From Caulobacteraceae bacterium (GTDB lineage Bacteria; Pseudomonadota; Alphaproteobacteria; Caulobacterales; Caulobacteraceae), in the NCBI GenBank assembly GCA_003164925.1, contig PLRV01000010.1:1-64000 (forward strand): a stretch of DNA of 64,000 nucleotides, written 5' to 3'. Below the pieces are notes generated by a model. The model was not told the origin of the DNA. It was given only the letters and a program-made list of their open reading frames with translations, and did no database searches. A program made the position numbers and the translations under genes. Of this stretch, positions 1 to 10,135 are shown one piece after another. The stretch's first letter is position 1; the number at the start of each line of letters is the position of its first letter.

Positions 1-289
1 TTGACCTCCCCAAAATCAGCCAGTTATTGATGACTTATGGATGCATTCTGGCATGGGTCCGAACCCTACAATAGGCGGCGTAATGCAAATGGTGTATTCA
101 CGTTGGGTGTAGGTTGCCCCTCGATTGACGAGGTTTGTGAGCGTCGCGACACGCTGGCAAATATCGCGCTGGATGGCCCGGATTTGCCTCAAGCTCACTC
201 AGATGGGCGGCGTCGACGCGCGCTTCTACTACGGGTCGGCCCCTGCTGACGCCCGTGGCGCCGCTGGCCGCTCATCAGCATCCTGCCGA
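1..289. other. Stretch left of the integrase remnant, no gene recognised
   Basis: This segment is visibly less GC-rich than the housekeeping genes to its right, which fits the interior of an integrated element. Short open frames exist on both strands, but none resembles a known protein. The missing C-terminal half of the integrase (the region with the conserved His, Arg and the nucleophilic Tyr) would be expected here on the minus strand. I could not find it in any frame. Confidence 0.4.
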
Positions 290-1064
290 GCAAGCTGGCT
301 CCTTGTCGGACACGGCGAGCAGCGGGATGTGCTGGTCGTTGCCTTTCTTCTGTCGCGGATCCTTGCGGTCCCAGATTAGCAGCATCTTGGTCCGAGCGTT
401 GTGATCGGGCCATTCAACGCGGCAAATCTCCTCCTGGCGCATGGCGCTTGCGATGGCGAATTTGACGATCCGCGTCATGGGGATCAACTGGCGGTCGTTG
501 TTGTCCCAGTGGTGAAACAGCTTCTCCAGTTCCTCCTCAGTCGGACGCCGGTCTCTCTCGTTGGACTTGCCGACCAAGCCAAGGCGCTTCAGCGCCACCC
601 GCCCAAGATCGACCGGCTCGACCTTCACCGGGATGCCGTGTACGGCACAGCGCGTGCTGGATCACCAGCTTGATCGCCCCGATGTCCATGCTCAGCGTGA
701 CCGGGCCGGCGCCTTCCTTGGCCCGGGCGCGTCCGAACTTCACGATCCTCTCCCGGTCAATCTCGACCATGTTAAGATCGCCGAGTTCATGCTTCAGCAT
801 CTTGAGCGTGGCGCTCTTGGAGCGACCGGGCGCCTTGCCGACTTCCTTCATGTCGCTGATATGGAGGTCGATGAGTTCACCGAAGGTCTTGAGTTTACCG
901 ACGCGCGATACTGTCGGTGTCTCGCCGCGATCAATCTGTCGTTCGGCGTCAACGGCCCAACGCTTAGCATCTTCGTAGCGGACAAAATTCTCGCTGACGG
1001 AGCGACCTTTGCGTCGGACTTGGACGCGCCAGGTGCCAGCTTCTTGTTTGCGGATCGAGGCCAT
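290..1064 (-). pseudogene. Tyrosine recombinase/integrase remnant, frameshifted and truncated
   Basis: The N-terminal half (start ATG at 1064, MASIRKQEAGTWRVQVRRKG) has the Arm-type and SAM-like core-binding features of phage and island integrases. The frame breaks near 640-660 and similarity resumes in another frame. That second frame carries an ASAMRQEEICR motif, the usual place of the first catalytic Arg, and a KKGNDQHIPL beta-hairpin segment with the catalytic Lys. After about residue 240 the similarity ends and no H-x-x-R or Tyr motif follows. The gene is therefore dead: it has at least one frameshift and has lost its active-site C-terminus. It sits head-to-head with dusA, the known target of one integrase family. 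Confidence 0.75.
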
Positions 1065-1146
1065 TTTCGGGGTGCAAATCCGGTGCGATGAGTTTGAGAT
1101 AAGCTGCGAAAATCTGCGTAAAAGGGCGTAGTTTGGCGTAACGGGT

Positions 1147-2211
1147 ATGCGCTTCAACATATTGAGTTATAAAGGGAAAATCCTGCAAAATCAAGCTTAT
1201 AGATTTTCTATTGCACCTATGATGGACTGGACAGACCGGCATTGCCGGGCGTTGCATCGGGTCCTGTCGCGCAAGGCGCGTCTCTATACCGAGATGGTCA
1301 CCACCGGCGCGGTGCTGCATGGCGAGGTCGCGCGGCTCTTGGCCTTCGATCCCGTCGAGCATCCGGTGGCGCTGCAGATCGGCGGGTCCGAGCCGGCGGA
1401 GACGGCCGCCGTGGCGCGCATCGCCGAAGACTTCGGATACGACGAGATCAACCTCAATGTCGGCTGTCCTTCCGACCGGGTGCAGAGCGGCCGCTTTGGG
1501 GCCTGTCTGATGCGCGAGCCGGAGCGTGTGGCCGAGTGCATGGCGGCGATGGGCCACGCCGTGCGCATACCGGTCACGGTCAAGTGCCGCATTGGCGTGG
1601 ACGAGCAGGATCCGGAGGAAAGCCTGTTCCGCCTCGTGGATATGTGCGCCGGGGCCGGCGTCAATGTGTTCGTCGTACATGCGCGCAAGGCTTGGCTGCA
1701 GGGGCTTAGCCCCAAGCAGAACCGTGACGTGCCGCCCTTGGACTACGCCCTGGTGCATCGTCTGAAGGTCGAGCGGCCGAACCTGACCGTCGTCTTGAAC
1801 GGCGGCCTCGCCTCGGTGCATGAGTCTCTGCCGCATCTCGCCCAGGGATTGGACGGGGTGATGCTGGGCCGCGCCGCCTATCATGAGCCCGCCATCCTGG
1901 GCCAGGTCGATCGGCTGCTGTTCGACGCCCAGGCCGAGGATGTCACGCCCGAGGCGGCGGTCCTGGCCTATCGGCCCTATGTCGTGGAGCAATTGGCCAA
2001 GGGTGTGGGATTCTACGCCATGGCGCGTCACATGCTGGGTCTGTTCCATGGTCGGCCGGGGGCTCGGGCCTGGCGACGCATTCTGACCGAGGAGGGCGTG
2101 CGGCCGGGTGCGGGCGCGGAGGTGCTGGACAAGGCGCTAGCGCGGGTATCGACGGCCATGGCCGCCGGCGAACCCGTTGGGGCCTCACAGCTAGGCGCCG
2201 CCACTTTTTAG
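1147..2211 (+). CDS. dusA: tRNA-dihydrouridine(20/20a) synthase DusA
   Basis: This flavin enzyme reduces U20/U20a in the D-loop of tRNA using NADPH. The 354-residue protein has the FMN-barrel start SIAPMMDWTDRHCR (21-34), the catalytic Cys in NVGCPSDRVQSG (about residue 107), the VKCRIGVD segment, VHARKAWLQGLSPKQNR and the C-terminal GVMLGRAAYHEP. Length is normal for DusA. The first 20 codons and the DNA just upstream are AT-rich and unlike the rest of the gene. This is expected where an integrated element has replaced the original 5' end while restoring the reading frame. It converges with the protease gene, overlapping by 4 bp. Confidence 0.95.
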   Translation: MRFNILSYKGKILQNQAYRFSIAPMMDWTDRHCRALHRVLSRKARLYTEMVTTGAVLHGEVARLLAFDPVEHPVALQIGGSEPAETAAVARIAEDFGYDEINLNVGCPSDRVQSGRFGACLMREPERVAECMAAMGHAVRIPVTVKCRIGVDEQDPEESLFRLVDMCAGAGVNVFVVHARKAWLQGLSPKQNRDVPPLDYALVHRLKVERPNLTVVLNGGLASVHESLPHLAQGLDGVMLGRAAYHEPAILGQVDRLLFDAQAEDVTPEAAVLAYRPYVVEQLAKGVGFYAMARHMLGLFHGRPGARAWRRILTEEGVRPGAGAEVLDKALARVSTAMAAGEPVGASQLGAATF

Positions 2212-2762
2212 GGATGCAGGATCAGGGCCTCGGGGGTGGCCTCGAAGCGCGACAGCCGTCCGAGGTAGCTCATCCCCAGCAGGGACGTGGACAGGCCTTG
2301 CCGCACCACCATGGCGTCCACATCCTCGACCCGGGCGCTGCCGACCGATAGGGCGGCCAGATGCACGCGGGCGGCGCGGCCCTCGCCGTGGGCGGTGTGC
2401 ACCGGAATGTCGAAGCTGAGGCTCGCCAGGTCCAAGCCCAGGCGCTTGGCGTCGTCGCCCGTCAGGGTCACCGTGGTGGCGCCCGTGTCCACCAGAAAGC
2501 GGACCCGCCTTCCATACACCTGGCCGTCAGCCCAGAAATGGCCGTCGACCGCCTTGGTCACTTCGGCGTCGCCGGCGACCTGGCCCTTGGCGTCCGAGGT
2601 TTCAGAGCCGCGCAAATAAGCCGGGCCGCGCCAGGAATCCGAACCGGTCCGGGAATCGGCATCGACCGACGCCGCCGGCTGGGCCATCAAGCCATGAGCC
2701 ATGCCGGTAGCCGACAGGATTCCGATCACGGCGATGGCCGCCAATCTGATCATGAAGAACAC
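2208..2762 (-). CDS. Retropepsin-like aspartic protease (TIGR02281 type)
   Basis: A single-domain clan AA aspartic protease of 184 residues, expected to act as a homodimer. A hydrophobic N-terminus (about 5-28) acts as a membrane anchor or signal peptide and points to the periplasm. The active-site triad is FLVDTGAT at about 89-96, followed by the LGLD and SLLGMSYLGRL motifs typical of bacterial retropepsin-like proteases. Its substrate cannot be told from sequence. No partner gene is linked; the neighbour is convergent dusA. Confidence 0.85.
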   Translation of the reverse strand: MFFMIRLAAIAVIGILSATGMAHGLMAQPAASVDADSRTGSDSWRGPAYLRGSETSDAKGQVAGDAEVTKAVDGHFWADGQVYGRRVRFLVDTGATTVTLTGDDAKRLGLDLASLSFDIPVHTAHGEGRAARVHLAALSVGSARVEDVDAMVVRQGLSTSLLGMSYLGRLSRFEATPEALILHP

Positions 2763-2892
2763 CCACCACCACTGGGCCGTATGCTCGACCCTGTGCGTTC
2801 AGCTTAATGGACAGGTGTTTGCAACGCGTGAATCGCTTGCGCTGGCCTGGGCTTGACGCTTATCAGCGGGCCTTCAGCATTCTGGAGCGATC

Positions 2893-3780
2893 ATGGCGGG
2901 CGCGCCTTTCGACGACATCAAGGCCCTGATCGCGGGTCTGCCCGAGGCGCCGCAAGCCCGGTTCGCGGCGGACCCGATGCTGGGCCGATTGGGCGTTCTG
3001 GCGTCCTGGCTGTCACGCTGGAGCGAAGGCCGGCCGCGCATCCTGCGGCCCGTTGTGGCGCTCTATGCGGGCGCCTATGATGCGGTGGAAGGCGATCTAC
3101 TGCGCGCCCGTTTGGAGGCCGTCGCGGCTGGCGTCGGCGCGGTCAACGCCCTGGCTCAGGGCGTGGGCGCCGGGTTGGAAGCCTTCGATTTGGCCGTGGA
3201 CCGCCCGGTGGCCGACATGACTGCGGGCGCGGCCATGTCTGAACGCGAGTGCGCCGCGACCATGGCCTTCGGCATGGAAGCGCTGGCCAAGCAGCCCGAT
3301 CTGCTGATCCTCGGCTCGATCGCGGTAGGGGACGAAGCGGCCTGCGCCGCCGTGGCCCTGGATCTCTTTGGCGGCGCGCCTGAGCAATGGAGCGAGCATG
3401 CCGCCCATCGCGCCGCTCAGGCCCGCGTTCGCGCTCGCGCCGAAATCGAAGGCGGCTCTGCACCGCTGCAAACCCTGCGGCAGCTGGGCGGGCGCGAGAT
3501 CGCCGCCATGGCGGGCGCTATCCTGGCCGCGCGCCAGCAGGGCGTTCCGGTATTGCTCGACGGTTATGGCGCGGCGGCGGCGGCGGCGGTGCTGCACGCG
3601 GTCGATCCGCGCGCCATCGCCCATGTGATGGCCGGCGACGTCTCGCCCGCGCCCGGTCACGCGCGCCTGCTGACGCAGCTCGACCTTCAGCCCTTGATCG
3701 ACATGCGTATTGGGGCGGGCGAGGGGTGCGGAGGCCTAGCCGCGCTGGGCGTGCTGCGCGCGGCCTGCGATCTGACCTGA
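2893..3780 (+). CDS. CobT-like nicotinate-nucleotide:dimethylbenzimidazole phosphoribosyltransferase
   Basis: This 295-residue protein resembles CobT, which makes alpha-ribazole phosphate for the lower ligand of cobalamin. The match is best in the C-terminal half: LRQLGGREIAAMAGAILAA, GVPVLLDGYGAAAAAA, and the GEG motif (about residue 277) holding the expected catalytic Glu. It is 40-60 residues shorter than typical CobT and stands alone, with no other cobalamin genes nearby. Annotation as a CobT-family protein is safer than a firm enzyme name. A GGAG ribosome-binding site precedes the ATG. Confidence 0.75.
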   Translation: MAGAPFDDIKALIAGLPEAPQARFAADPMLGRLGVLASWLSRWSEGRPRILRPVVALYAGAYDAVEGDLLRARLEAVAAGVGAVNALAQGVGAGLEAFDLAVDRPVADMTAGAAMSERECAATMAFGMEALAKQPDLLILGSIAVGDEAACAAVALDLFGGAPEQWSEHAAHRAAQARVRARAEIEGGSAPLQTLRQLGGREIAAMAGAILAARQQGVPVLLDGYGAAAAAAVLHAVDPRAIAHVMAGDVSPAPGHARLLTQLDLQPLIDMRIGAGEGCGGLAALGVLRAACDLT

Positions 3781-3781
3781 T

Positions 3782-4294
3782 CTATCGTTCCAATACCCTG
3801 AAAATAAAGGGAAACTGGTCTTCGTCTGCGGCCTGATGCGCTTCGCGCTTCACTTCGCGCCATGGGCTTTCGTCGAACGGCGGCAGGACGGTATCGCCCT
3901 CGACCTCGGCCTGAACCTCGGTGATGTAAAGCCGCCGCGCCCGAGGCCAGGCCTCCGCATAGAGGCTGGCCCCGCCGATCACGCACACTTCCTCGGCGCC
4001 GTCGTCGGCGGCCTGTTCGCGGGCCATCTGCAGGGCCTCATCGAAGGATTCGCACACCACCGCTCCCTGCGGTTCGAACGAGCCGTCGCGCGACAGCACC
4101 AGATTGAGCCGGCCGGGCAGGGGCTTCTTGGGAAGGGAGTCCCAGGTCTTGCGGCCCATGATCACAGGCTTGAACAAGGTGATCTCTTTGAAGCGGACCA
4201 TGTCCGACTTCAGCCGCCAGGGCAGGGCGCCCTCCTTGCCGATCACGCCGTTGCGGGCTTTGGCGAACACCAGGGAGACGGTGGGCAACTTCAA
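3782..4294 (-). CDS. folA: Dihydrofolate reductase
   Basis: Reduces dihydrofolate to tetrahydrofolate with NADPH and so recycles the folate oxidised by the thymidylate synthase encoded just upstream. The 170-residue chain has the classic landmarks: [12 protein letters not shown] (Met20 loop), the substrate-binding acid in LKSDMVRFK (Asp31), [11 protein letters not shown], and the [12 protein letters not shown] cofactor motif. Its ATG overlaps the thyA stop by 4 bp, so the two are translationally coupled, as in many proteobacteria. Confidence 0.97.
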   Translation of the reverse strand: MKLPTVSLVFAKARNGVIGKEGALPWRLKSDMVRFKEITLFKPVIMGRKTWDSLPKKPLPGRLNLVLSRDGSFEPQGAVVCESFDEALQMAREQAADDGAEEVCVIGGASLYAEAWPRARRLYITEVQAEVEGDTVLPPFDESPWREVKREAHQAADEDQFPFIFRVLER

Positions 4295-5136
4295 ACCGCC
4301 ACCGGGGCCTTGATATGAGGATGCGGGTCGTAGCCCTCTAGGATGAAGTCTTCCAGTTCGAAGGCGAACAGGTCGGTCTTCGGCGCGACCGTCAAGTTCG
4401 GCAGGGCGCGGGGTTCGCGCTCTAGCTGGGTCTTCGCCTGCTCGACGTGGTTCAAATAAAGGTGCGCGTCGCCGAACGTGTGCACGAATTCGCCCGGCTT
4501 CAGGCCGGTCACCTGCGCCATCATCAGGGTGAGCAGGGCGTAGGACGCGATGTTGAACGGCACACCCAGGAACAGGTCCGCCGAGCGCTGGTAGAGCTGG
4601 CAGGATAGTCGGTCCTGGCCCTCCGCATCCGGCGCCACGAAGAACTGGAATAGGCAGTGGCAGGGCGGCAAGGCCATCTGGTCCACGTCGGCCGGGTTCC
4701 AGGCTGAGACGATGTGGCGGCGGCTATAGGGATTGGTCTTCAGGCCATCGACCAGCTTGGCGATCTGGTCGATGGAGCGGCCGTCGGGCGCGGCCCAGGA
4801 GCGCCACTGCTTGCCGTAGACCGGACCCAGTTCGCCGTCCGCGTCGGCCCACTCGTTCCAGATGGATACTCCACGCTCCTGCAGCCAGCGCACATTGGTG
4901 TCGCCACGCAGGAACCACAGCAGTTCGAGCACGATGGACTTCAGATGCAGCTTCTTGGTGGTGAGCAAGGGAAAGCCACAGTTAAGGTCGAAGCGGATCT
5001 GCCGGCCGAACACGCCCAGCGTGCCAGTGCCTGTGCGATCCTGGCGCCGCACGCCATCGTTCATCACCCCCGCCAGCAGGTCGAGGTACTGCCGTTCCGG
5101 ATGGCTGGCGGCGAGAATCGGCGACAGGGCGTTCAT
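4291..5136 (-). CDS. thyA: Thymidylate synthase
   Basis: Converts dUMP to dTMP with methylenetetrahydrofolate. The 281 residues carry the [10 protein letters not shown] phosphate-binding loop near the N-terminus, the catalytic Cys in [11 protein letters not shown] (about residue 159), the [19 protein letters not shown] signature and the C-terminal APVAV. Length is normal. It forms a coupled pair with folA downstream. The phaB gene lies 57 bp upstream on the same strand and may share the transcript. Confidence 0.98.
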   Translation of the reverse strand: MNALSPILAASHPERQYLDLLAGVMNDGVRRQDRTGTGTLGVFGRQIRFDLNCGFPLLTTKKLHLKSIVLELLWFLRGDTNVRWLQERGVSIWNEWADADGELGPVYGKQWRSWAAPDGRSIDQIAKLVDGLKTNPYSRRHIVSAWNPADVDQMALPPCHCLFQFFVAPDAEGQDRLSCQLYQRSADLFLGVPFNIASYALLTLMMAQVTGLKPGEFVHTFGDAHLYLNHVEQAKTQLEREPRALPNLTVAPKTDLFAFELEDFILEGYDPHPHIKAPVAV

Positions 5137-5193
5137 CGTCCCACTTTAACCGAGGCGCGGGCCCGGCGCGATGGCCGTAGCCCTGCGCCCACC

Positions 5194-5916
5194 TCAATAC
5201 ATGTGCTGGCCGCCATTGACCGACAGGGTCGAGCCGGTGATGAAGCCGCCATCGTCGGCGCACAGGAAGGCGACCGTGCGCGCGATCTCCTCGGCGTGGC
5301 CCAGGCGGCCCACGGGTATGCGGGCGATGATCTTCTGCAACACGTCGCTAGGCACCGCCGACACCATTTCGGTGTCGATATAGCCTGGCGCGATGGCGTT
5401 CACCGTCACGCCGAACTTGGCGCCTTCCTGGGCCAGGGCCTTGGTGAAGCCGTGGATGCCGCTCTTGGCGGCCGCGTAATTGACCTGGCCGTACTGGCCG
5501 GCTTGGCCGTTGATCGAGCCGATGTTGACGATGCGGCCGAAGCCCCGTTCGCGCATGCCGGCGAACACGGCCTTGGCCATATTGAAACAGCCGCCGAGGT
5601 TCACGCGCATGACCTCGTCCCACATCTCGAAGGTCATCTTCAGCATGGTGGCGTCGCGCGTGATGCCCGCGTTGTTGACCAGCACGTCCACCGGACCCAG
5701 ATCCGCTTCGACCTGCTTGACCCCCTCCAGGCAGGCCCAATGGTCGCCCACGTCCCACTTGTAGGTCTTGATGCCGGTCTTGTCCGTGAAGGCCCGCGCT
5801 TTTTCGTCGTTGCCGGCGTAGTTGGCCGCCACGTTCATTCCGTGGGCCTGAAGCGCCAGACTGATGGATTGGCCGATGCCGCGGCTACCGCCGGTGACGA
5901 TCGCTACCCGGGCCAT
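5194..5916 (-). CDS. phaB: Acetoacetyl-CoA reductase PhaB
   Basis: NADPH-dependent short-chain dehydrogenase making (R)-3-hydroxybutyryl-CoA, the monomer precursor for polyhydroxybutyrate. The 240-residue protein has TGGSRGIG (8-15), NNAGITRDATMLKM, the catalytic Ser in NIGSINGQAGQ, and Tyr/Lys in QVNYAAAKSGIHGFTKALA. The phrase GQAGQYGQVNYAAAKSG is characteristic of PhaB rather than FabG. No phaA or phaC is adjacent, so the assignment rests on sequence alone. Confidence 0.9.
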   Translation of the reverse strand: MARVAIVTGGSRGIGQSISLALQAHGMNVAANYAGNDEKARAFTDKTGIKTYKWDVGDHWACLEGVKQVEADLGPVDVLVNNAGITRDATMLKMTFEMWDEVMRVNLGGCFNMAKAVFAGMRERGFGRIVNIGSINGQAGQYGQVNYAAAKSGIHGFTKALAQEGAKFGVTVNAIAPGYIDTEMVSAVPSDVLQKIIARIPVGRLGHAEEIARTVAFLCADDGGFITGSTLSVNGGQHMY

Positions 5917-7332
<1,416 letters not shown>

Positions 7333-7344
7333 GGACTAAGCCGC

Positions 7345-7908
7345 ATGCGCCGCATCGCCTCGCTCTATATCGGCGGGCCCGATGCGGCCATGCCGGACGG
7401 TCCAAGGCTCCTGGCTGAGAAGCGCGCGCTATGCCAGGAAAAGGGCTTCACGCCTGTGCTGTCCACCGACGGCGTTCTGGTGGAGACCGAGCTGTCCGAG
7501 GCCATGGCGCGGGAAATCTACGCCGACCGGGCGCAACGCCTGCGTCTGGCCGATGCCGCCATTCTTAACCTCACCCCCTGGCGCGGCCCCGGCTGTTACG
7601 CCGGCGCCGCCTTCGAAGCCGGCTTTCTGGCAGGGCTGGGCAAGCTGGTGTTCGCCTACCTCAACGTCGAGGAGGAGGACGAGGCCGAACTGAAGACCCG
7701 CATTGGCCAGACCCTGGGCCTGCAACTCGACCGCGCCGGCGTCTGGCGCGACGGCTTCGGCGGCCAGGTGGAGGACTTCGGCCTGCCCGAGGACCTGATG
7801 CTATGGGCCGAGGCGCGTCGCCTGTTCGTGGTGGTCACGGCCGACGTGTGGGGCGACCTGACGGGCTTCGAAATGTGCCTGGACGCGGTGAAGCTGTATT
7901 CGGATTGA
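7345..7908 (+). CDS. Nucleoside 2-deoxyribosyltransferase family protein
   Basis: A 187-residue Rossmann-like protein of the nucleoside 2-deoxyribosyltransferase family, which swaps bases on deoxyribonucleosides or hydrolyses deoxynucleotides. SLYIGGPD opens the fold. The block GPGCYAGAAFEAGFLAGLGK (about 91-110) holds the conserved Glu nucleophile in AFEAG. ADAAILNLTPWRG is the usual preceding strand. It lies 12 bp after ilvC and may be co-transcribed, although no metabolic link to branched-chain synthesis is evident. Confidence 0.8.
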   Translation: MRRIASLYIGGPDAAMPDGPRLLAEKRALCQEKGFTPVLSTDGVLVETELSEAMAREIYADRAQRLRLADAAILNLTPWRGPGCYAGAAFEAGFLAGLGKLVFAYLNVEEEDEAELKTRIGQTLGLQLDRAGVWRDGFGGQVEDFGLPEDLMLWAEARRLFVVVTADVWGDLTGFEMCLDAVKLYSD

Positions 7909-7918
7909 GGGGGAGCGG

Positions 7919-9289
7919 ATGAAGGATCAGCGCGCGCGACCGCGGCGATCGGCCGAAGCGCTGCTCTACGACGTGGTGCGCGGCGCGGCGGTCGGCCAGA
8001 TCGTCCTGTTCGCTGCCATGACGCTGCTCACTCGCATCGCTTTGCCGTTCTCTGACGAACTGGGCTGGATCGCCGACTATTTCCACCTGCGTGCGGGCGG
8101 CTCGCTCGGCGTCTATCTGTGGACCGCGGTGAACGAGCACCACCTTCTGATGATGCGCCTGCTGGTCATGCTCGACGTCGGGCTGTTTCATGTCAGTGGC
8201 GCGCCCTTCGTCATGGTCACGGTCATTGCCGCCGTGCTGGCGGCCGCGCTTCTGGCCCACACGGCTAATCCCGCCCACGTGGAGGGACCGCAGCGCCTCC
8301 TGGCTTGGCTCGCGCCCATGCTGGTGCTTACCGTGCCCATCGCCGCCTGCTGCAGCGTGCCGCTCAACGGCCAAACTCCGCTGACCCTGGGCCTCGTCGT
8401 TCTTGGGGTCTTCCTCTTCACCCGCGCCCAGGGCGATGATGCGCGCGCCGAGCGGTCACGCCTGTGGGGCGTCTTGGCCATTGTCCTTAGCACCCTGACG
8501 CATTCGGTCGGCTTCCTCGCCCTGCCGGGCCTTTATTGGGCGGCGTGGCGGCAGGCCGGCGCGCGGCGCTGGCGTGCGATCCTGCCCATCGTCTTCACGC
8601 CCTACGCCTTCATCTACGTCAAGACGCTGGCGGTTGTCGGCGTGGCGGCCAAGGCGCCCATGTCCATGGCCGATCACCTGCATCGGTCGGTCATGTATCT
8701 CCTGGCCTTCCTCGGCCTGCCGCTATCGCGCGCGCCGCATCTGCTGCCGCTGGGCATGCTGGTCGGCGCAGCGGCTCTGGCGTTGGGTGCGGCGGCGCTG
8801 CTAGTCGAGGTTTTGCGCCGTCCACCGCCCGATTGCCTACGCCTCACCGCCCTGACGCTGGTCGCCTTCACGCTCGGCGCGGCCGTGATGTCGGCCTGGG
8901 GCCGGGTGGACGTGGAGACCGCCATCGCCCTGCCAGTGCGCTACACCGTCTATGTCGCACCGTTACACTTCGGCCTTCTCGCCCTGGCTTTGCCTTTCGC
9001 GATCCGTTGGTTCGAGCGGCCCGGCGGGCGTCTGCAGGTCAGCGCTGCTGCGGCCGGTCTGGCCGTGCTGCTCCTCGCCCTGCAGCTCGCCATCGCCTAT
9101 CCGGCCTATCGCGAGTCCCGCGAGATCTCCGCCGATCTGCTGCGTTATTGGTCGGGTGCGCGCGATCCCGACGTCTATCGCTACCTCGGCGGCGGCGGCG
9201 GCGACGGCGTGGCCCAGCCGGTCTACGGCTGGATGAAGGCCCAGGGCTACGGGCCGCCGGTCAGCTCCACCCCAGCGCCTCGCCCCTGA
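7919..9289 (+). CDS. Polytopic membrane protein, glycosyltransferase-C-like
   Basis: 456 residues with roughly ten hydrophobic helices and no N-terminal signal. The layout of a large periplasmic loop after the first helix, which contains a DE pair (FSDELGWIADYFH, about residues 44-56), resembles GT-C type lipid-linked sugar transferases and GtrII-like proteins. No diagnostic motif beyond that was found. The start is fixed by GGGGGAGCGG immediately upstream of the ATG. Its 3' end overlaps convergent trmN6 by 29 bp. Confidence 0.6.
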   Translation: MKDQRARPRRSAEALLYDVVRGAAVGQIVLFAAMTLLTRIALPFSDELGWIADYFHLRAGGSLGVYLWTAVNEHHLLMMRLLVMLDVGLFHVSGAPFVMVTVIAAVLAAALLAHTANPAHVEGPQRLLAWLAPMLVLTVPIAACCSVPLNGQTPLTLGLVVLGVFLFTRAQGDDARAERSRLWGVLAIVLSTLTHSVGFLALPGLYWAAWRQAGARRWRAILPIVFTPYAFIYVKTLAVVGVAAKAPMSMADHLHRSVMYLLAFLGLPLSRAPHLLPLGMLVGAAALALGAAALLVEVLRRPPPDCLRLTALTLVAFTLGAAVMSAWGRVDVETAIALPVRYTVYVAPLHFGLLALALPFAIRWFERPGGRLQVSAAAAGLAVLLLALQLAIAYPAYRESREISADLLRYWSGARDPDVYRYLGGGGGDGVAQPVYGWMKAQGYGPPVSSTPAPRP

Positions 9290-10016
9290 GGATCGCTTCG
9301 GCTTGGGCGGTGTGCTTGCCGCCGGATCGGTCGTGCAACACCAGCGGCGGCAGCAGCACAAGCGGCGCCTTGCCGGTCTTGATCGCCCGCACCAGGATGC
9401 GCTTGGCCGGTTCGTCGGCGAAGGGCTGGATGGGGCGGATGCGGAACGAGCCCGCGCCCTGGCCCAGAAGCGCCAGGATGTCGGCCAGGCGGTCGGCCCT
9501 GTGAATCAAGGTGATGGCGCCGCCCTCGCGCACCGCCTTCAGCAGAAAGCGCGTCCAGGCTTCCAGGCCGCCGTCGGCCATATAGGCCCCTTCGCGCTCG
9601 GGCGCGGGGCCGCGGATCGCCGCCGGATCGTCGAAGAAGGGCGGGTTGGCCATGGCTTCGTCGAAGGGCTCAAGGCCGAGGATCGAAAAGCGCTGGGCGA
9701 CATCGCCCGCCAGCGCCCGCACGCGGCCCTCCAGGCCATTGGCGGCGATGTTCTCCTGGGCCAGGCCGAGCGCCTCAGGATCGCGCTCCAGGCCGACGAA
9801 CTGCGTGTCTGGCCGCCGCACCGCCGCCGCCAGCAGCGCCGCGCCCGGGCCGCAGCCGGCCTCCAGCACCCGTCGCCCTGGCCCCGCCTCGCATGCTGCG
9901 GCCAGCAGAGCCGCGTCCAGTCCCGCGCGATAGCCCTTGATGGGCTGTTTCAGGATTATCCGGCCATCCAGAATCCGGTCCTGACTATACGGACTCTGCA
10001 GGGTTTGCGCGCTCAT
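9261..10016 (-). CDS. tRNA1(Val) (adenine(37)-N6)-methyltransferase (TrmN6/YfiC family)
   Basis: A class I SAM-dependent methyltransferase of 251 residues. SAM motif I is VLEAGCGPGAALLAAA (about residues 50-65), the acidic motif II is VGLERDPEALGLA, and the catalytic N-P-P-F tetrad is in AMANPPFFDDP. These are the hallmarks of the N6-adenine tRNA methyltransferase family. The exact target base is inferred from the family. The opening DRILDGRIILKQP is also typical of this family. Confidence 0.85.
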   Translation of the reverse strand: MSAQTLQSPYSQDRILDGRIILKQPIKGYRAGLDAALLAAACEAGPGRRVLEAGCGPGAALLAAAVRRPDTQFVGLERDPEALGLAQENIAANGLEGRVRALAGDVAQRFSILGLEPFDEAMANPPFFDDPAAIRGPAPEREGAYMADGGLEAWTRFLLKAVREGGAITLIHRADRLADILALLGQGAGSFRIRPIQPFADEPAKRILVRAIKTGKAPLVLLPPLVLHDRSGGKHTAQAEAILRGEALGWS

Positions 10017-10135
10017 GTTGATTTTCGGCCTTGCGTCCCTTGGCCTTCCTTTGCTTGACCCTGACCTATCGGACGACCATTGTCCCGACCGATTTACAGT
10101 GCGTGGCCAAAGTCGCCCACAGGGAGTCCGCCATC

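Noticed and set aside
16-198. Reverse frame at the left edge as the missing integrase C-terminus
   Set aside because: It contains no H-x-x-R or catalytic Tyr context typical of tyrosine recombinases.
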